A DNA stretch of 64,000 nucleotides from Deltaproteobacteria bacterium. Lineage in GTDB: Bacteria > Desulfobacterota > Deferrisomatia > Deferrisomatales > JACRMM01. Location: the NCBI GenBank assembly GCA_016214985.1, contig JACRMM010000018.1, forward strand, positions 62,001-126,000, read 5' to 3'. The notes below the pieces were generated by a model. It did no database searches and was not told where the DNA came from. It worked only from the letters and a program-made list of their open reading frames with translations. This document shows positions 37,598 through 45,812 of this stretch, piece by piece. Numbering within the stretch: the first letter of the stretch is position 1; the number at the start of each line of letters is the position of its first letter. The position numbers and the translations under genes are program-made.

Positions 37598-37640
37598 GCG
37601 GACGCGGGCCCGACCCTTCCCTGGCCGGGCCCGCGTCCGC
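37598..37640. repeat. 15-bp perfect inverted repeat between convergent genes
   Basis: GCGGACGCGGGCCCG (37598-37612) and its exact complement (37626-37640) with a 13-base loop. It may be the 3' hairpin of the small minus-strand gene ending at 37672, though there is no U-tract. Confidence 0.8.
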
Positions 37641-37671
37641 GTGTCCAGATCCTTCGGGAACCGCCGTCAGC

Positions 37672-37848
37672 TCAGCCCTTGCCTCCGAGCTTCTCGATGA
37701 TCCCGTGGAGGACACCCTCTCGCGCCTGTAAGCCTTCCCGCATCGACCGAGAGTCGGTGTGGGCGATCTCGAGGAGCAGCCGGGAAAGATCCCCATGGAG
37801 CAGCTGCTGCAGGAGCTTCACTTCGGCGTCGGACAGGGAGAGGTTCAT
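37672..37848 (-). CDS. Small helical protein (58 residues)
   Basis: MNLSLSDAEVKLLQQLLHGD, then LSRLLLEIAHTDSRSMREGL and QAREGVLHGIIEKLGGKG: two or three amphipathic helices with no cysteines, cytoplasmic. A perfect AGGAGG ribosome site precedes the ATG. Such short helical-hairpin proteins are common in this bacterial group, but I cannot give a function. It stands alone and is divergent from the metallo-hydrolase gene. Confidence 0.75.
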   Translation of the reverse strand: MNLSLSDAEVKLLQQLLHGDLSRLLLEIAHTDSRSMREGLQAREGVLHGIIEKLGGKG

Positions 37849-38106
37849 GGGGCCTCCTTTCTCCTCAGGGGAGCGTGGTTTCAGTCCTCGGTAACGAGCC
37901 TACTACCGGCCCCGAACCGGTCAACCGAGGATTGCAGCCCGCCATGGAGAATTGCCGCTCGGGACATTTTGCGGTACGGTGTCTGCCCGCTCGTCGCGTC
38001 CCGACCGGCTCGCTCCACGGGACCTTGAGCGAGGATCGGAGTGGAGTCTTTCCCCCACACATCGTCGAAATACGCGCCATTGTCCGGCTCGCGTCGAAAG
38101 GTCCCC

Positions 38107-39120
38107 ATGCCCCGCACGTTCCCGTATCAGCTGTCGGACCGACTCTTCGTGCTCGGAGACAACCTCTTCCTGACCTACCTGCTCCGCGGAGAGACGTGCG
38201 CCCTCATCGACCTGGCGGCCAGCGGCACGGTTCCCTTGATCCGAAAGCAGCTCAGGCATCTCGCGATCGACGATGGGGCGATCGAGAATCTCGTCATCCA
38301 GCATGCCCACTGGGATCACGTGGGCGCCCTCCCTTACCTCCGCGAGGCCTTTCCCCGGGCGACGGTCCTGGGCTCCGAGAAGGCGCGGGAGGTTCTGGGC
38401 AAGACCAAGATCGTGGACCAGTTCCGGCAGAACGACGAGCGCTGGTGCTCTCGCTTGCGGGACACCGGTGTTTTCGGGGAGTTGCCCGACTTCCTCTCCT
38501 ACCCGTCGATCGCAGTCGACCGGATCATCCGGGACAACGAGACGCTGTCTCTCGGAGGGATTCCGGTCGAGGTCCTGGCGACTCCGGGCCACAGCGCCTG
38601 CAGTGTTTCCCTCCATCTGCCAACAGAAGATACGGTGCTCGCATCCGATGCCGTCGGGTTCTACCTTCCGGAGAGCGACGACTTCCTCCCCATGTTCTTC
38701 CAGAGCGTGGGGCTGACCCTCGCCTCCATTTCCCGGCTGGAGGCTCTGGGGGTCGCAACCCTCGGGTACGGCCACTCCCTGGACCTCCTGGTCCGCGGCA
38801 AGGCTGCGGTGTCCCACGCCCTCCGGCGCCTTCGGGAACGGACCCGAGAGTTCGCGCGAACGATCCAGGAGATGGCGGACGCCGGAGCACCGGAAGGCGA
38901 CCTCCTGGCTGCGGTACATCGCCTGTCCTACCGGGACTTCCTGGCGGAGCTCTACCTTCCCGACTACCTGCAGGCCGTCAGCCCCTACCTGTTGAAGGCC
39001 ATCCTGAGCGCGGATCGGGCCGCCGCGACGACCGGCAACGCCCAGCGAGGCTTCGCCTCAGACGGCCGAGACACGACCTCGACGAGGACCCTCTTCTCGC
39101 CGAGCCGCGGAATGCGCTGA
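38107..39120 (+). CDS. Metallo-beta-lactamase-fold hydrolase
   Basis: 337 residues. MBL metal motif IQHAHWDHVGAL (HxHxDH), ATPGHSACSVSLHLP, ASDAVG and GYGHSLD provide the binuclear site ligands. The C-terminal 80 residues are helical and charged. Family members hydrolyse lactones, thioesters or RNA; substrate not recognisable. ATG 38107 has AAAGG upstream. No operon partner; the Cys-rich gene follows after 173 bases. Confidence 0.83.
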   Translation: MPRTFPYQLSDRLFVLGDNLFLTYLLRGETCALIDLAASGTVPLIRKQLRHLAIDDGAIENLVIQHAHWDHVGALPYLREAFPRATVLGSEKAREVLGKTKIVDQFRQNDERWCSRLRDTGVFGELPDFLSYPSIAVDRIIRDNETLSLGGIPVEVLATPGHSACSVSLHLPTEDTVLASDAVGFYLPESDDFLPMFFQSVGLTLASISRLEALGVATLGYGHSLDLLVRGKAAVSHALRRLRERTREFARTIQEMADAGAPEGDLLAAVHRLSYRDFLAELYLPDYLQAVSPYLLKAILSADRAAATTGNAQRGFASDGRDTTSTRTLFSPSRGMR

Positions 39121-39293
39121 GAAGGAATTCTTCGAGGGCTTCTTTGCGGCCGCTGCGCCTTTGCGAGAGACGGTCTTCGTGTACCCTTCCCGGGTTCGAA
39201 CTGGACTCACGATTCAGGATCTCTTGCTCTCAAAGATTTCTGGCCGAGGCGGCGGCGTCCGCCGGAACCTCACAACAAGAAGGAGTGTGCGAC

Positions 39294-39743
39294 ATGTACC
39301 ACAAGAACGCTCTGGTCCGACACACCGGCATCGCGGTTGCCCTCGTGCTCCTCTTCGCCTGGGCCGGCGTGGCGGCCGATGCGCCTCAGGGAGCCGACGC
39401 CCGGAGGGACGTCCTCTACGTCTGCAACTGCGGCCCGGAGTGCAAGTGCAACTCCGTCAGCACCCAGCCGGGCAAGTGCGCCTGCGGCTCGGCCCTGAAG
39501 TGGAGCCACGTCGTCAAGATCGAAGGCAATGACGCCCTGCTGTGCATGTGTGACGAGGGGTGCAAGTGCTCCATCGACCCCAAGGACCCGACGAAGTGCG
39601 GCTGTGGGAAGGCCTTGAAGCGCGTGAGCCTGAAGGGGACGGGCATCTACTTCTGCAACTGCGGCGGCAGCTGCACGTGCAACACGGTCTCCGACAAGCC
39701 CGGCAAGTGTAGCTGCGGGATGGACCTCAAGAAGGTCGACTGA
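39294..39743 (+). CDS. Secreted protein with three tandem 18-cysteine repeats
   Basis: 149 residues. Signal peptide MYHKNALVRHTGIAVALVLL to about AWAGVAADA. Three repeats follow (about 41-70, 82-110 and 119-147), each C-x-C-x3-C-x-C-x(8-9)-K-C-x-C-G-x2-L-K, six cysteines per repeat, 18 in all. The last ends DKPGKCSCGMDLKKVD, close to the ...PGKCPKCGMDL tail of the heavy-metal-binding domain of copper proteins, but with Cys replacing the His/Met side. It probably binds several metal ions in the periplasm, in a metallothionein-like way. AAGGAGTG precedes the ATG; a strong terminator follows. Confidence 0.8.
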   Translation: MYHKNALVRHTGIAVALVLLFAWAGVAADAPQGADARRDVLYVCNCGPECKCNSVSTQPGKCACGSALKWSHVVKIEGNDALLCMCDEGCKCSIDPKDPTKCGCGKALKRVSLKGTGIYFCNCGGSCTCNTVSDKPGKCSCGMDLKKVD

Positions 39744-39800
39744 CGCGGCGGGCAGTTCCCACCGCACCCGAAGATCCCAGGGCTCGAGCTCCCTGAGAGA

Positions 39801-39830
39801 GGGGCCGGAGACACGGTCTCCGGCCCCTTC
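39801..39830 (+). terminator. Rho-independent terminator between the Cys-rich gene and thiM
   Basis: Perfect 12-base stem GGGGCCGGAGAC / GTCTCCGGCCCC with a three-base loop ACG, followed by TTCGTT. It lies between convergent genes and could serve both. Confidence 0.85.
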
Positions 39831-39842
39831 GTTGCGTTCGCC

Positions 39843-40661
39843 TCACGCGGTCTCCAGGCGTGCGCCCTCCGCAAGCTCGTCTTCACGGAGCATGTAGAGC
39901 GCGTCGAGCAGGGCCATCTGGAAGCTCCCCGGGCCCTTGGCGGTCCGGGCGGCCACCTCGCCCGCCAGACCGAAATAGGCCAGCGCTGCGGCCGCGGCCT
40001 CCAGGGGATCCGCCACCACGGCCAGGAACGCGCCGATCAGCGCCGTCGCCGTGCAGCCGGTTCCCGTAACGCAGCCCATCAGAGCGTGTCCGTTCGCCAC
40101 CCGGCACAGGCGTCGGCCGTCCGTGATCAGGTCGACCGGGCCCGTGATCGCGAGGGTCGTTCCCAGCTCCCGCGCGAGGTCGGCGGCAGCCGCCGCCGCC
40201 TCGTCGACCCCGTGGACCGAGTCGACGCCCCGCGTCGCCCCGGAGCCCGACGCCTCGGCGAGGGAGAGGACCTCCGAGGCGTTGCCGCGGATCACGCGGA
40301 TCTCGATGTCCTCGATCAGCCGCCGGGCCGATTCGGTGCGCAGGCGGGTGGCGCCTGCGCCCACCGGGTCGAGGATGACGGGAACTCCGCGCCGGTTGGC
40401 CTCCTTTCCCGCCAGGGCCATGGCATCCACCCAGCTGGGGCTCAAGGTACCGATGTTCAGGACCAGCGCGCCGGCGAGCCCCACCATCTCCTCCACCTCC
40501 TCCGGCGCGTGGGCCATGACCGGCGACGCCCCGCAGGCGAGCAGCGCGTTGGCCGTGTAGTTCATGACCACGAAGTTCGTGATGTTGTGGACCAGGGGCT
40601 TCCGGGCCCGCAAGCCCTTGAGGTGCTCGGCCACTCGCTCGGCCAGTGCTCGGTCAGTCAC
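39843..40661 (-). CDS. thiM: Hydroxyethylthiazole kinase ThiM
   Basis: 272 residues. PLVHNITNFVVMNYTANALL, LNIGTLSPSWVDAM, VPVILDPVGAGATRLRT, GNASEV, and the anion-hole/catalytic Cys loop GCVTGTGCTATALIGAFLA mark ThiM, which phosphorylates the thiazole moiety for thiamine salvage. The GTG start (40661) has GAGGAG upstream. Last gene of the aroG-thiE-thiL-thiM operon. Confidence 0.95.
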   Translation of the reverse strand: MTDRALAERVAEHLKGLRARKPLVHNITNFVVMNYTANALLACGASPVMAHAPEEVEEMVGLAGALVLNIGTLSPSWVDAMALAGKEANRRGVPVILDPVGAGATRLRTESARRLIEDIEIRVIRGNASEVLSLAEASGSGATRGVDSVHGVDEAAAAAADLARELGTTLAITGPVDLITDGRRLCRVANGHALMGCVTGTGCTATALIGAFLAVVADPLEAAAAALAYFGLAGEVAARTAKGPGSFQMALLDALYMLREDELAEGARLETA

Positions 40662-40671
40662 GGCGTTCTCC

Positions 40672-41697
40672 TCAGCGTGCAAAGTGGTCCCACCCCCTCA
40701 GGGGCAGGCGGCTCCGGCGTCCGTCGGGCCCGACGAGCGAGATCTCGCCCGCCGTCTCCGTGATCCTCCCCGCGACCGTGACCGGTAGGGGGCTCACGGC
40801 CTCGACGGCCGAGCGCACGTCCGCGACCCTGTCCGGGGCGCTGGTAATGATGAGCTCATAGTCATCGCTCTCGCCCAGGACCAGCGCATAGGGGTCCGCA
40901 CCGAGCCGAGCCGCGGCCCGCCGGAGCACCTCGCTCACCGGCAGCCTCTCCTGGACGAGCTCGGCCCCCACGCCGCTCTCCTCACAGATGTGTCCCAGGT
41001 CCCCCAGGAACCCGTCGCTGGTGTCGATCATCGCGGTCGCGCAGCCGGCCTGGGCGATCCCTCGGCCCTCCCGCGCGCGGTGCGCCGGACAGGTGTAGGC
41101 GCGCACGAGCGGCTCGTCCCCGGGCTCCGGCCCACCTCCGTCGCCGAGAAGGAGCCGCAGCCCGGCCGCGGCCTGGCCGGGAAAGCCGGTGACGAGGATC
41201 GCGTCGCCCGGCCGCGCCGTGGCCCGCCGGAGGATCCGGCCCGACTCCGCTTCGCCGATCAGGGTCACGTCGATGAACGGCGCACCGTCGGTCTTCGTGA
41301 GGTTTCCGCCGATGATCGACGCGCCGAGCGGGTTGAGCTCGGCCAGAAACCCCAAGTAGAGGCCCTCGACATCCGCGACCGGCGTGGAGGCGCGAAGCCC
41401 CAGGGACACGAGCGCGTACCGGGGCTCGCCCCCCATGGCGCCGACGTCGCTAATGTTGATGGCCATGGCCCGTCGGCCGAGGTCGAACGGGGAGATACGG
41501 TCCGGGAGGTAGTGGCGGCCTTCGACCATGCTGTCACAGGTCACCAGCACTTCCCGGCCGGGGCGAGGCCGGAAGGCCGCCGTGTCGTCTCCGATCCCGA
41601 TCGACACGTCGGAAGACGCCGCGCCCTGAGCGCGCAAGATCGCGTCGAGCCGGTGGATCAGCCCGAACTCGCCGACGTCGGAGATGGTCTCACCCAC
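40672..41697 (-). CDS. thiL: Thiamine-monophosphate kinase ThiL
   Basis: 341 residues. EFGLIHRLDAIL, IGIGDDTAAF, VTCDSMVEGRHYLPD, INISDVGAMGGEPRYALVSL and TSDGFLGDLGHICEESGV are the ATP and Mg binding motifs of ThiL, which makes thiamine diphosphate. GTG start with GGAGGGA upstream, overlapping the thiE stop by eight bases. Confidence 0.95.
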   Translation of the reverse strand: MGETISDVGEFGLIHRLDAILRAQGAASSDVSIGIGDDTAAFRPRPGREVLVTCDSMVEGRHYLPDRISPFDLGRRAMAINISDVGAMGGEPRYALVSLGLRASTPVADVEGLYLGFLAELNPLGASIIGGNLTKTDGAPFIDVTLIGEAESGRILRRATARPGDAILVTGFPGQAAAGLRLLLGDGGGPEPGDEPLVRAYTCPAHRAREGRGIAQAGCATAMIDTSDGFLGDLGHICEESGVGAELVQERLPVSEVLRRAAARLGADPYALVLGESDDYELIITSAPDRVADVRSAVEAVSPLPVTVAGRITETAGEISLVGPDGRRSRLPLRGWDHFAR

Positions 41698-42343
41698 GGC
41701 TCCCTCCTGCTCCGGCCAGGACCCGGGCCAGCCCACGCGCAGCCTGCGCGGGGTCGTCCCGGCAGCACACGGCCGAGATCACGGCGATCCCGAGGGCCCC
41801 AGCGCGAAGCACCGCGGCGGCATTTCCCTCGCCGATCCCCCCGATGGCAACCACGGGGCACGCCACCGCTTCGACGACCCGCAGCAGCAGGTCGAGCCCG
41901 CCGGCCGGCGCGGCATCGGCCTTGGATGTGGTCGGGTACACGGGGCCGAACCCCACGTAGTCGGCGCCCTCGGCCTCGCATTGCTTCGCCTCGTCCACGG
42001 TGGACGCCGATCCGCCAACGATCCGGCCCGGGCCGAGCAGCCGGCGAGCGAGCGGAATCGGGAAGTCGCTCTGGCCCAGGTGCACGCCGTCGGCGTCGGC
42101 CGCAATGGCCACGTCGACCCGGTCGTTGACGAGAAACGTCACGCCGGCGCGAGCGCAGAGCTGCCCCATCTCCCGGGCGGTCTCGATGAGCGCCCGCGTG
42201 CTGCCAGTCTTCTGGCGGAACTGGACCGTGTCTGCCCCTCCGTCGATCGCGAGCCGGGTCAGTTCTACGTGGGAGAAGCGCGTCTGGAGCTCCACGTCCG
42301 TGAGCACATGCAGGCGACCGATCGGCTTCCTCCGCGGCGCCAT
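41690..42343 (-). CDS. thiE: Thiamine-phosphate synthase ThiE
   Basis: 217 residues. Barrel enzyme: LHVLTDVEL, DTVQFRQKTGSTRALIE, FLVNDRVDVAIAADADGVHL, GQSDFPIPLARRLLG, GADYVGFGPVYPTTSK, VVAIGGIGEGNAAAVL. It joins HMP-PP and HET-P. ATG overlaps the aroG stop (TGATG), so translation is coupled. No TPP riboswitch is visible ahead of this operon. Confidence 0.95.
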   Translation of the reverse strand: MAPRRKPIGRLHVLTDVELQTRFSHVELTRLAIDGGADTVQFRQKTGSTRALIETAREMGQLCARAGVTFLVNDRVDVAIAADADGVHLGQSDFPIPLARRLLGPGRIVGGSASTVDEAKQCEAEGADYVGFGPVYPTTSKADAAPAGGLDLLLRVVEAVACPVVAIGGIGEGNAAAVLRAGALGIAVISAVCCRDDPAQAARGLARVLAGAGGSRG

Positions 42344-43410
42344 CACGGAAGCCTCCTCCCCCCGCACTCCGCGAGCCGCCGATGAGCGTGGCGGAGCATC
42401 CGCTCCGTCGTGGGCCAGTCGACGCACTTGTCCGTGATGGAGACCCCGTAGCGCAACTCCGCCGGCAGTCGCGGCAGGGGCTGGTTGCCAGCCTCCAGGT
42501 TGCTCTCCACCATGAGGCCGCACAGCGACCACGCGCCCTGGGCGATCTGCTCGACCACGTCCGCCATCACCCCCTCCTGGCGGGCGTGATCCTTGGCCGA
42601 GTTGGCGTGGCTGCAGTCGACCATGATGGCGGGGTTCAGCCCGGCCTTTCGCACCATCTCCTCGGTGCGGACGACGTCGGCCGCCGAGTAGTTGGGTGTC
42701 GCTCGGCCCCCCCGCAGGACGATGTGCACGTCCGGGTTGCCCGCGGTGCGCACCACCGAGATCCGCCCCTCGTGATTGATCCCAAGAAAACTGTGGGGAT
42801 GGAGCGCCGCGGACATCGCGTCCAGGGCGATCTGGAGGCCGCCGTCCGTACCGTTCTTGAACCCTACGGGGAACGACAGGCCGCTCGCCATCTCCCGGTG
42901 GGGCTGCGACTCGGTGGTCCGCGCCCCGATGGCGCCCCAGCTCACGAGGTCGGCCAGGTACTGGGGCGTGATCGGGTCGAGCATCTCGGTCGCGACCGGA
43001 AGCCCGAGCTCGGTGATCTGGCACAGCAGGCGGCGGGCCACGCCGAGGCCCTTGGAGATCTGGTGGGTGCCGTTCAGATCCGGGTCGTTGATGAGACCCT
43101 TCCAACCGATGGTCGTCCGAGGCTTCTCGAAGTAGACCCGCATGACCAGGAGCAGCCGGTCCTGCACCTCGCGGCTCAGGACACTGAGCCGCCGAGCATA
43201 GTCCACGGCCGCCTCCGGGTCGTGGATCGAGCAGGGCCCCACCACGACCATGACCCGGGTATCGAGGTGCCGGAGGATGGCGCGAATCTGGTAGCGCGCC
43301 TGGGTGACGAACTCCGCCGCCTCTTCACTCAAGGGGAAGACCTGCTTGAGCTCGGCGGGCGCGATGATGGGTTCGAAGGAGCGGACGTTGAGGTCGTTGG
43401 TCGCTTTCAC
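42343..43410 (-). CDS. aroG: 3-deoxy-7-phosphoheptulonate synthase (class I DAHP synthase)
   Basis: 355 residues, AroG/F/H length. MVVVGPCSIHDPEAAVDYAR, YFEKPRTTIGWKGLINDPDL, GARTTESQPHREMASGLS, VGFKNGTDGG, VDCSHANSAKDH and GVSITDKCVDW match the family, including metal ligands Cys, His and Asp. It condenses PEP and erythrose 4-phosphate, the entry to aromatic amino acids. Heading a thiamine operon is unusual; no reason is visible. Allosteric type (Phe/Tyr/Trp) cannot be read from sequence alone. Confidence 0.95.
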   Translation of the reverse strand: MKATNDLNVRSFEPIIAPAELKQVFPLSEEAAEFVTQARYQIRAILRHLDTRVMVVVGPCSIHDPEAAVDYARRLSVLSREVQDRLLLVMRVYFEKPRTTIGWKGLINDPDLNGTHQISKGLGVARRLLCQITELGLPVATEMLDPITPQYLADLVSWGAIGARTTESQPHREMASGLSFPVGFKNGTDGGLQIALDAMSAALHPHSFLGINHEGRISVVRTAGNPDVHIVLRGGRATPNYSAADVVRTEEMVRKAGLNPAIMVDCSHANSAKDHARQEGVMADVVEQIAQGAWSLCGLMVESNLEAGNQPLPRLPAELRYGVSITDKCVDWPTTERMLRHAHRRLAECGGRRLP

Positions 43411-43445
43411 CGGGTGCCTCCGGGCGGACAGGGTGTAAGGGATCT

Positions 43446-43474
43446 CTTATACCTTGCCCGGGGGGACAAGCCAA
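43446..43474 (-). promoter_or_regulatory. Putative sigma70 promoter of aroG-thi
   Basis: On the minus strand TTGGCT and TATAAG with a 17-base spacer, about 35 bases upstream of the aroG ATG. Good -10 match. Confidence 0.5.
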
Positions 43475-43550
43475 CCGGCAGCCGCCACGAAATTCACGAT
43501 CGGATCACTCCGCGAGGGAGCGGGAGGACGCCCCGGCGTGGCGCTGGCGA

Positions 43551-44282
43551 TCACGCCCGGACGCGCACGATCCCAGGCGTCGGCGCCCAGGCCTTCTGCC
43601 TCGACGGCTCGGACGCAAAACACTCCATGAGGTCCCCCACCCGAGCACGGTTGAAGTCGCGAACGCGCACGCCCACTCGCTGGCCCTGTCGGGCCTGGGT
43701 GATCGCGTCGGCCTCGATGTGCAGCGACTCCACGACGCCGGTGTAGACCGGTCCCGGAGCCGAGATCAGGCGAAACGCCATCCCGACCGCGATCCGGCCC
43801 TGGAGGACCTCGCACCCCAGGATGACGCCTTTGCGGGTCCCCTTGAAAAGGGCGACCACTCGGGCCTGACCCAGGATGCGCTCCCCCGGAGGGACCGGCA
43901 CCAGGCGGCCGGCGATCTCCTGCAGGTCGCCCGCGAGGCGGTCGAGCAGCTCGTAGAGGCGCACCTCGACGCCATGCTGCCGAGCAGCCTCCTCCACCCT
44001 CAGCGTCGCACCCACTCCGAACCCGAGCACGAGCCGGCTGCCGGTCGTGGCCATCAGGAGGTCCGATTGGGACACATCGCCGACCGACGCCTCGATCACG
44101 GCAACCCTGACCCCCGGCACCGACACCCGAGCCACAGCGGCGCCGACCGCGTCAAGGGTCCCGCGGGTGTCAGCCTTGGCGACCACCTCCAGAGCGCGAG
44201 GCGGACCCTCGTCCGGCGCGGTGTCGACCCGGGCCGGACGAGGCGCGGGCGGCGGGTGCTGGCGATGGTGCGAGTGGCTCAT
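43551..44282 (-). CDS. GTPase-less homologue of IF-2 domains III-IV
   Basis: 243 residues. After a His-rich start (MSHSHHRQH) come ALEVVAKADTRGTLDAVGAA, VIEASVGDVSQSDLLMATT, RLVLGFGVGATLRVEEAARQ, VEVRLYELLDRLAGDLQEIA and ILGCEVLQGRIAVGMAFRLI. These track the C-terminal half of translation initiation factor IF-2 (domain III and the fMet-tRNA-binding domain IV) in order. The G domain and ribosome-binding N-terminal parts are absent, so it cannot act as a full IF-2. It may bind initiator tRNA or the ribosome, or be a relic. Genes around it are unrelated. Confidence 0.8.
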   Translation of the reverse strand: MSHSHHRQHPPPAPRPARVDTAPDEGPPRALEVVAKADTRGTLDAVGAAVARVSVPGVRVAVIEASVGDVSQSDLLMATTGSRLVLGFGVGATLRVEEAARQHGVEVRLYELLDRLAGDLQEIAGRLVPVPPGERILGQARVVALFKGTRKGVILGCEVLQGRIAVGMAFRLISAPGPVYTGVVESLHIEADAITQARQGQRVGVRVRDFNRARVGDLMECFASEPSRQKAWAPTPGIVRVRA

Positions 44283-44422
44283 GGCAGTGCCTCCTTTCGT
44301 CCAACATACCGGACCCCGGGCACCACGGCGAGTGGGTCCTGGCCGGTTCCGCCACTTCGGTTACTCTTCGTCCGACGAAAACCCCAGCCCCGGTCGAAAC
44401 CCCGGGAGAAGGAGAGAGCGAC

Positions 44423-45142
44423 ATGCCGAGCACGTCGAGGCTGCTGGACCGCCGGGAGATCGCCGGAGAGTTGATGACCTTCCGCCTGGAGCGCCCGGCC
44501 GGGTACGAGTTTCGGGCGGGCCAGTTCTGCTTCCTCGAGCTCCCGGACCTCGGGTTTCAAGGCGACCGGGGGCTCCGCCGGCACCTGAGCCTCGCCTCGT
44601 CCCCCACGGAGACGGACCTCCTCTTCGGGACGCGCAAGAGCCAGAGCGCCTTCAAGCAGACCCTCGCTGCCCTCCCCCTCGGCTCCCCGATCACGATCGA
44701 GGAGCCGAGGGGCTCCCTTGCGCTCCCCGAGGACCCCTCGCGTCCACTCGTGTTCCTGGCGGGCGGCATCGGGATCACCCCGTTTCGCTCCCTCCTGCGC
44801 TACGCCGCCGACAGCGACACGAGCCACCGGGTGACGCTCTTCTACTCGAACCGCCGGCCCGAGGAGACGCTCTTCCTGGAGGACCTCCTCGAGATCGCCC
44901 GCGGCCATGACACCCTCCGGGTCCTGGCGACCATGACCCGCATGGGGGAGTCTTCCGAGCCGTGGGACGGGCTCACCGGCCGGCTGACCGCCGCTACGAT
45001 CCGAGAGCACTGCCCCGAGTGGCCGGAAAGCGCTTTCTACCTGGCCGGCCCGCCCGCCATGGTAGAAACCCTGGAGGCGGTGCTCCAGGAGCTGGGCATC
45101 GACCCCTCCCGGATCCGCCCCGAGCGGTTCACGGGGTACTGA
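44423..45142 (+). CDS. Ferredoxin-NADP+ reductase-like flavoprotein
   Basis: 239 residues. FAD site RRHLSLASSPTET, NAD(P) site LAGGIGITPFRSLLRYA and C-terminal YLAGPPAMVETLEAVLQEL. The two-domain FNR architecture without an attached ferredoxin. It passes electrons between NAD(P)H and an unknown one-electron partner in the cytoplasm. GGAGA precedes the ATG. Confidence 0.88.
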   Translation: MPSTSRLLDRREIAGELMTFRLERPAGYEFRAGQFCFLELPDLGFQGDRGLRRHLSLASSPTETDLLFGTRKSQSAFKQTLAALPLGSPITIEEPRGSLALPEDPSRPLVFLAGGIGITPFRSLLRYAADSDTSHRVTLFYSNRRPEETLFLEDLLEIARGHDTLRVLATMTRMGESSEPWDGLTGRLTAATIREHCPEWPESAFYLAGPPAMVETLEAVLQELGIDPSRIRPERFTGY

Positions 45143-45151
45143 GCGCTTCCG

Positions 45152-45179
45152 TTGCGCGCCCGTAAATGATGACTACATT
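45152..45179 (+). promoter_or_regulatory. Weak promoter candidate before hsp20
   Basis: TTGCGC and TACATT with 16 bases between. Weak; no heat-shock (sigma32 or CIRCE) signature is seen. Confidence 0.2.
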
Positions 45180-45245
45180 ACTCTTCGATTGGGACTAAGG
45201 AACCACGGAGGGCTCGCAACGAGACGGGGGGAAGGAGCGTTGGAC

Positions 45246-45716
45246 ATGATGATCGCGCGATGGATGCCAAGAGAAGCAGGAGCCGGGCTACTAGACAGCA
45301 GATACGAGCCGGCGAGGTGGGTCGACCGGTTCTTCGAGGACTTCTCCCGACCGCTCGCGCGCCGGCTGGGGTTCGGAGAGGGAGAGGGCGTATACCCCAC
45401 GGTAGACCTGAGGGAACGCGACTCCGAGTATGTGCTCCGGGCGGATGTGCCGGGTCTGCGGCGCGAGGACCTCGAAATCGACGTCGCGGCCGAGTACGTG
45501 ACCCTGCGCGGCCACTACGAGGAGGACCGGGAGGAGGACCAGAGCGGTTTCGTGTGCCGCGAGCGCAGTGCCGAGCGATTCGAGCGGATCGTCCGGGTAC
45601 CGGGAGAGATTCAGGTGGACGGCGCGACAGCGTCACTGAAGGACGGGGTGCTGACCCTTCATCTGCCAAAGACCGCCGTAACGGCGACCCGGCGCATCGA
45701 GGTGACGGAGCACTGA
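45246..45716 (+). CDS. Small heat-shock protein Hsp20
   Basis: 156 residues. Alpha-crystallin domain (about 50-150) with VLRADVPGLRREDLEIDV, VTLRGHYEEDREEDQSGFVC, and the A-x-x-x-G-V-L-like ATASLKDGVLTLHLPKT motif. ATP-independent holdase chaperone. ATG 45246 is preferred (AAGGAG upstream). Terminator follows. Confidence 0.93.
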   Translation: MMIARWMPREAGAGLLDSRYEPARWVDRFFEDFSRPLARRLGFGEGEGVYPTVDLRERDSEYVLRADVPGLRREDLEIDVAAEYVTLRGHYEEDREEDQSGFVCRERSAERFERIVRVPGEIQVDGATASLKDGVLTLHLPKTAVTATRRIEVTEH

Positions 45717-45744
45717 GGCGCCCGCCGACGGACGCGGCGAAAGA

Positions 45745-45775
45745 GAGAGGGCCTTGAGGGGCCCTCTCGGTGTTT
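45745..45775 (+). terminator. Terminator after hsp20
   Basis: GAGAGGGCC / GGCCCTCTC stem with a six-base loop, then GGTGTTT. Lies between convergent hsp20 and the ATPase gene and could serve either. Confidence 0.75.
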
Positions 45776-45812
45776 CGGGGGCCCGACCCGATGCGGTCCG
45801 ACGCAACGGGTA

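Noticed and set aside
39189-39204. GGGTTCGAA, a tRNA T-loop-like sequence
   Set aside because: No A-box, acceptor pairing or anticodon stem around it, so not a tRNA.
39791-39800. CTGAGAG, like part of a TPP riboswitch
   Set aside because: It lies in the terminator region downstream of thiM on the wrong side, without the other THI-box elements.
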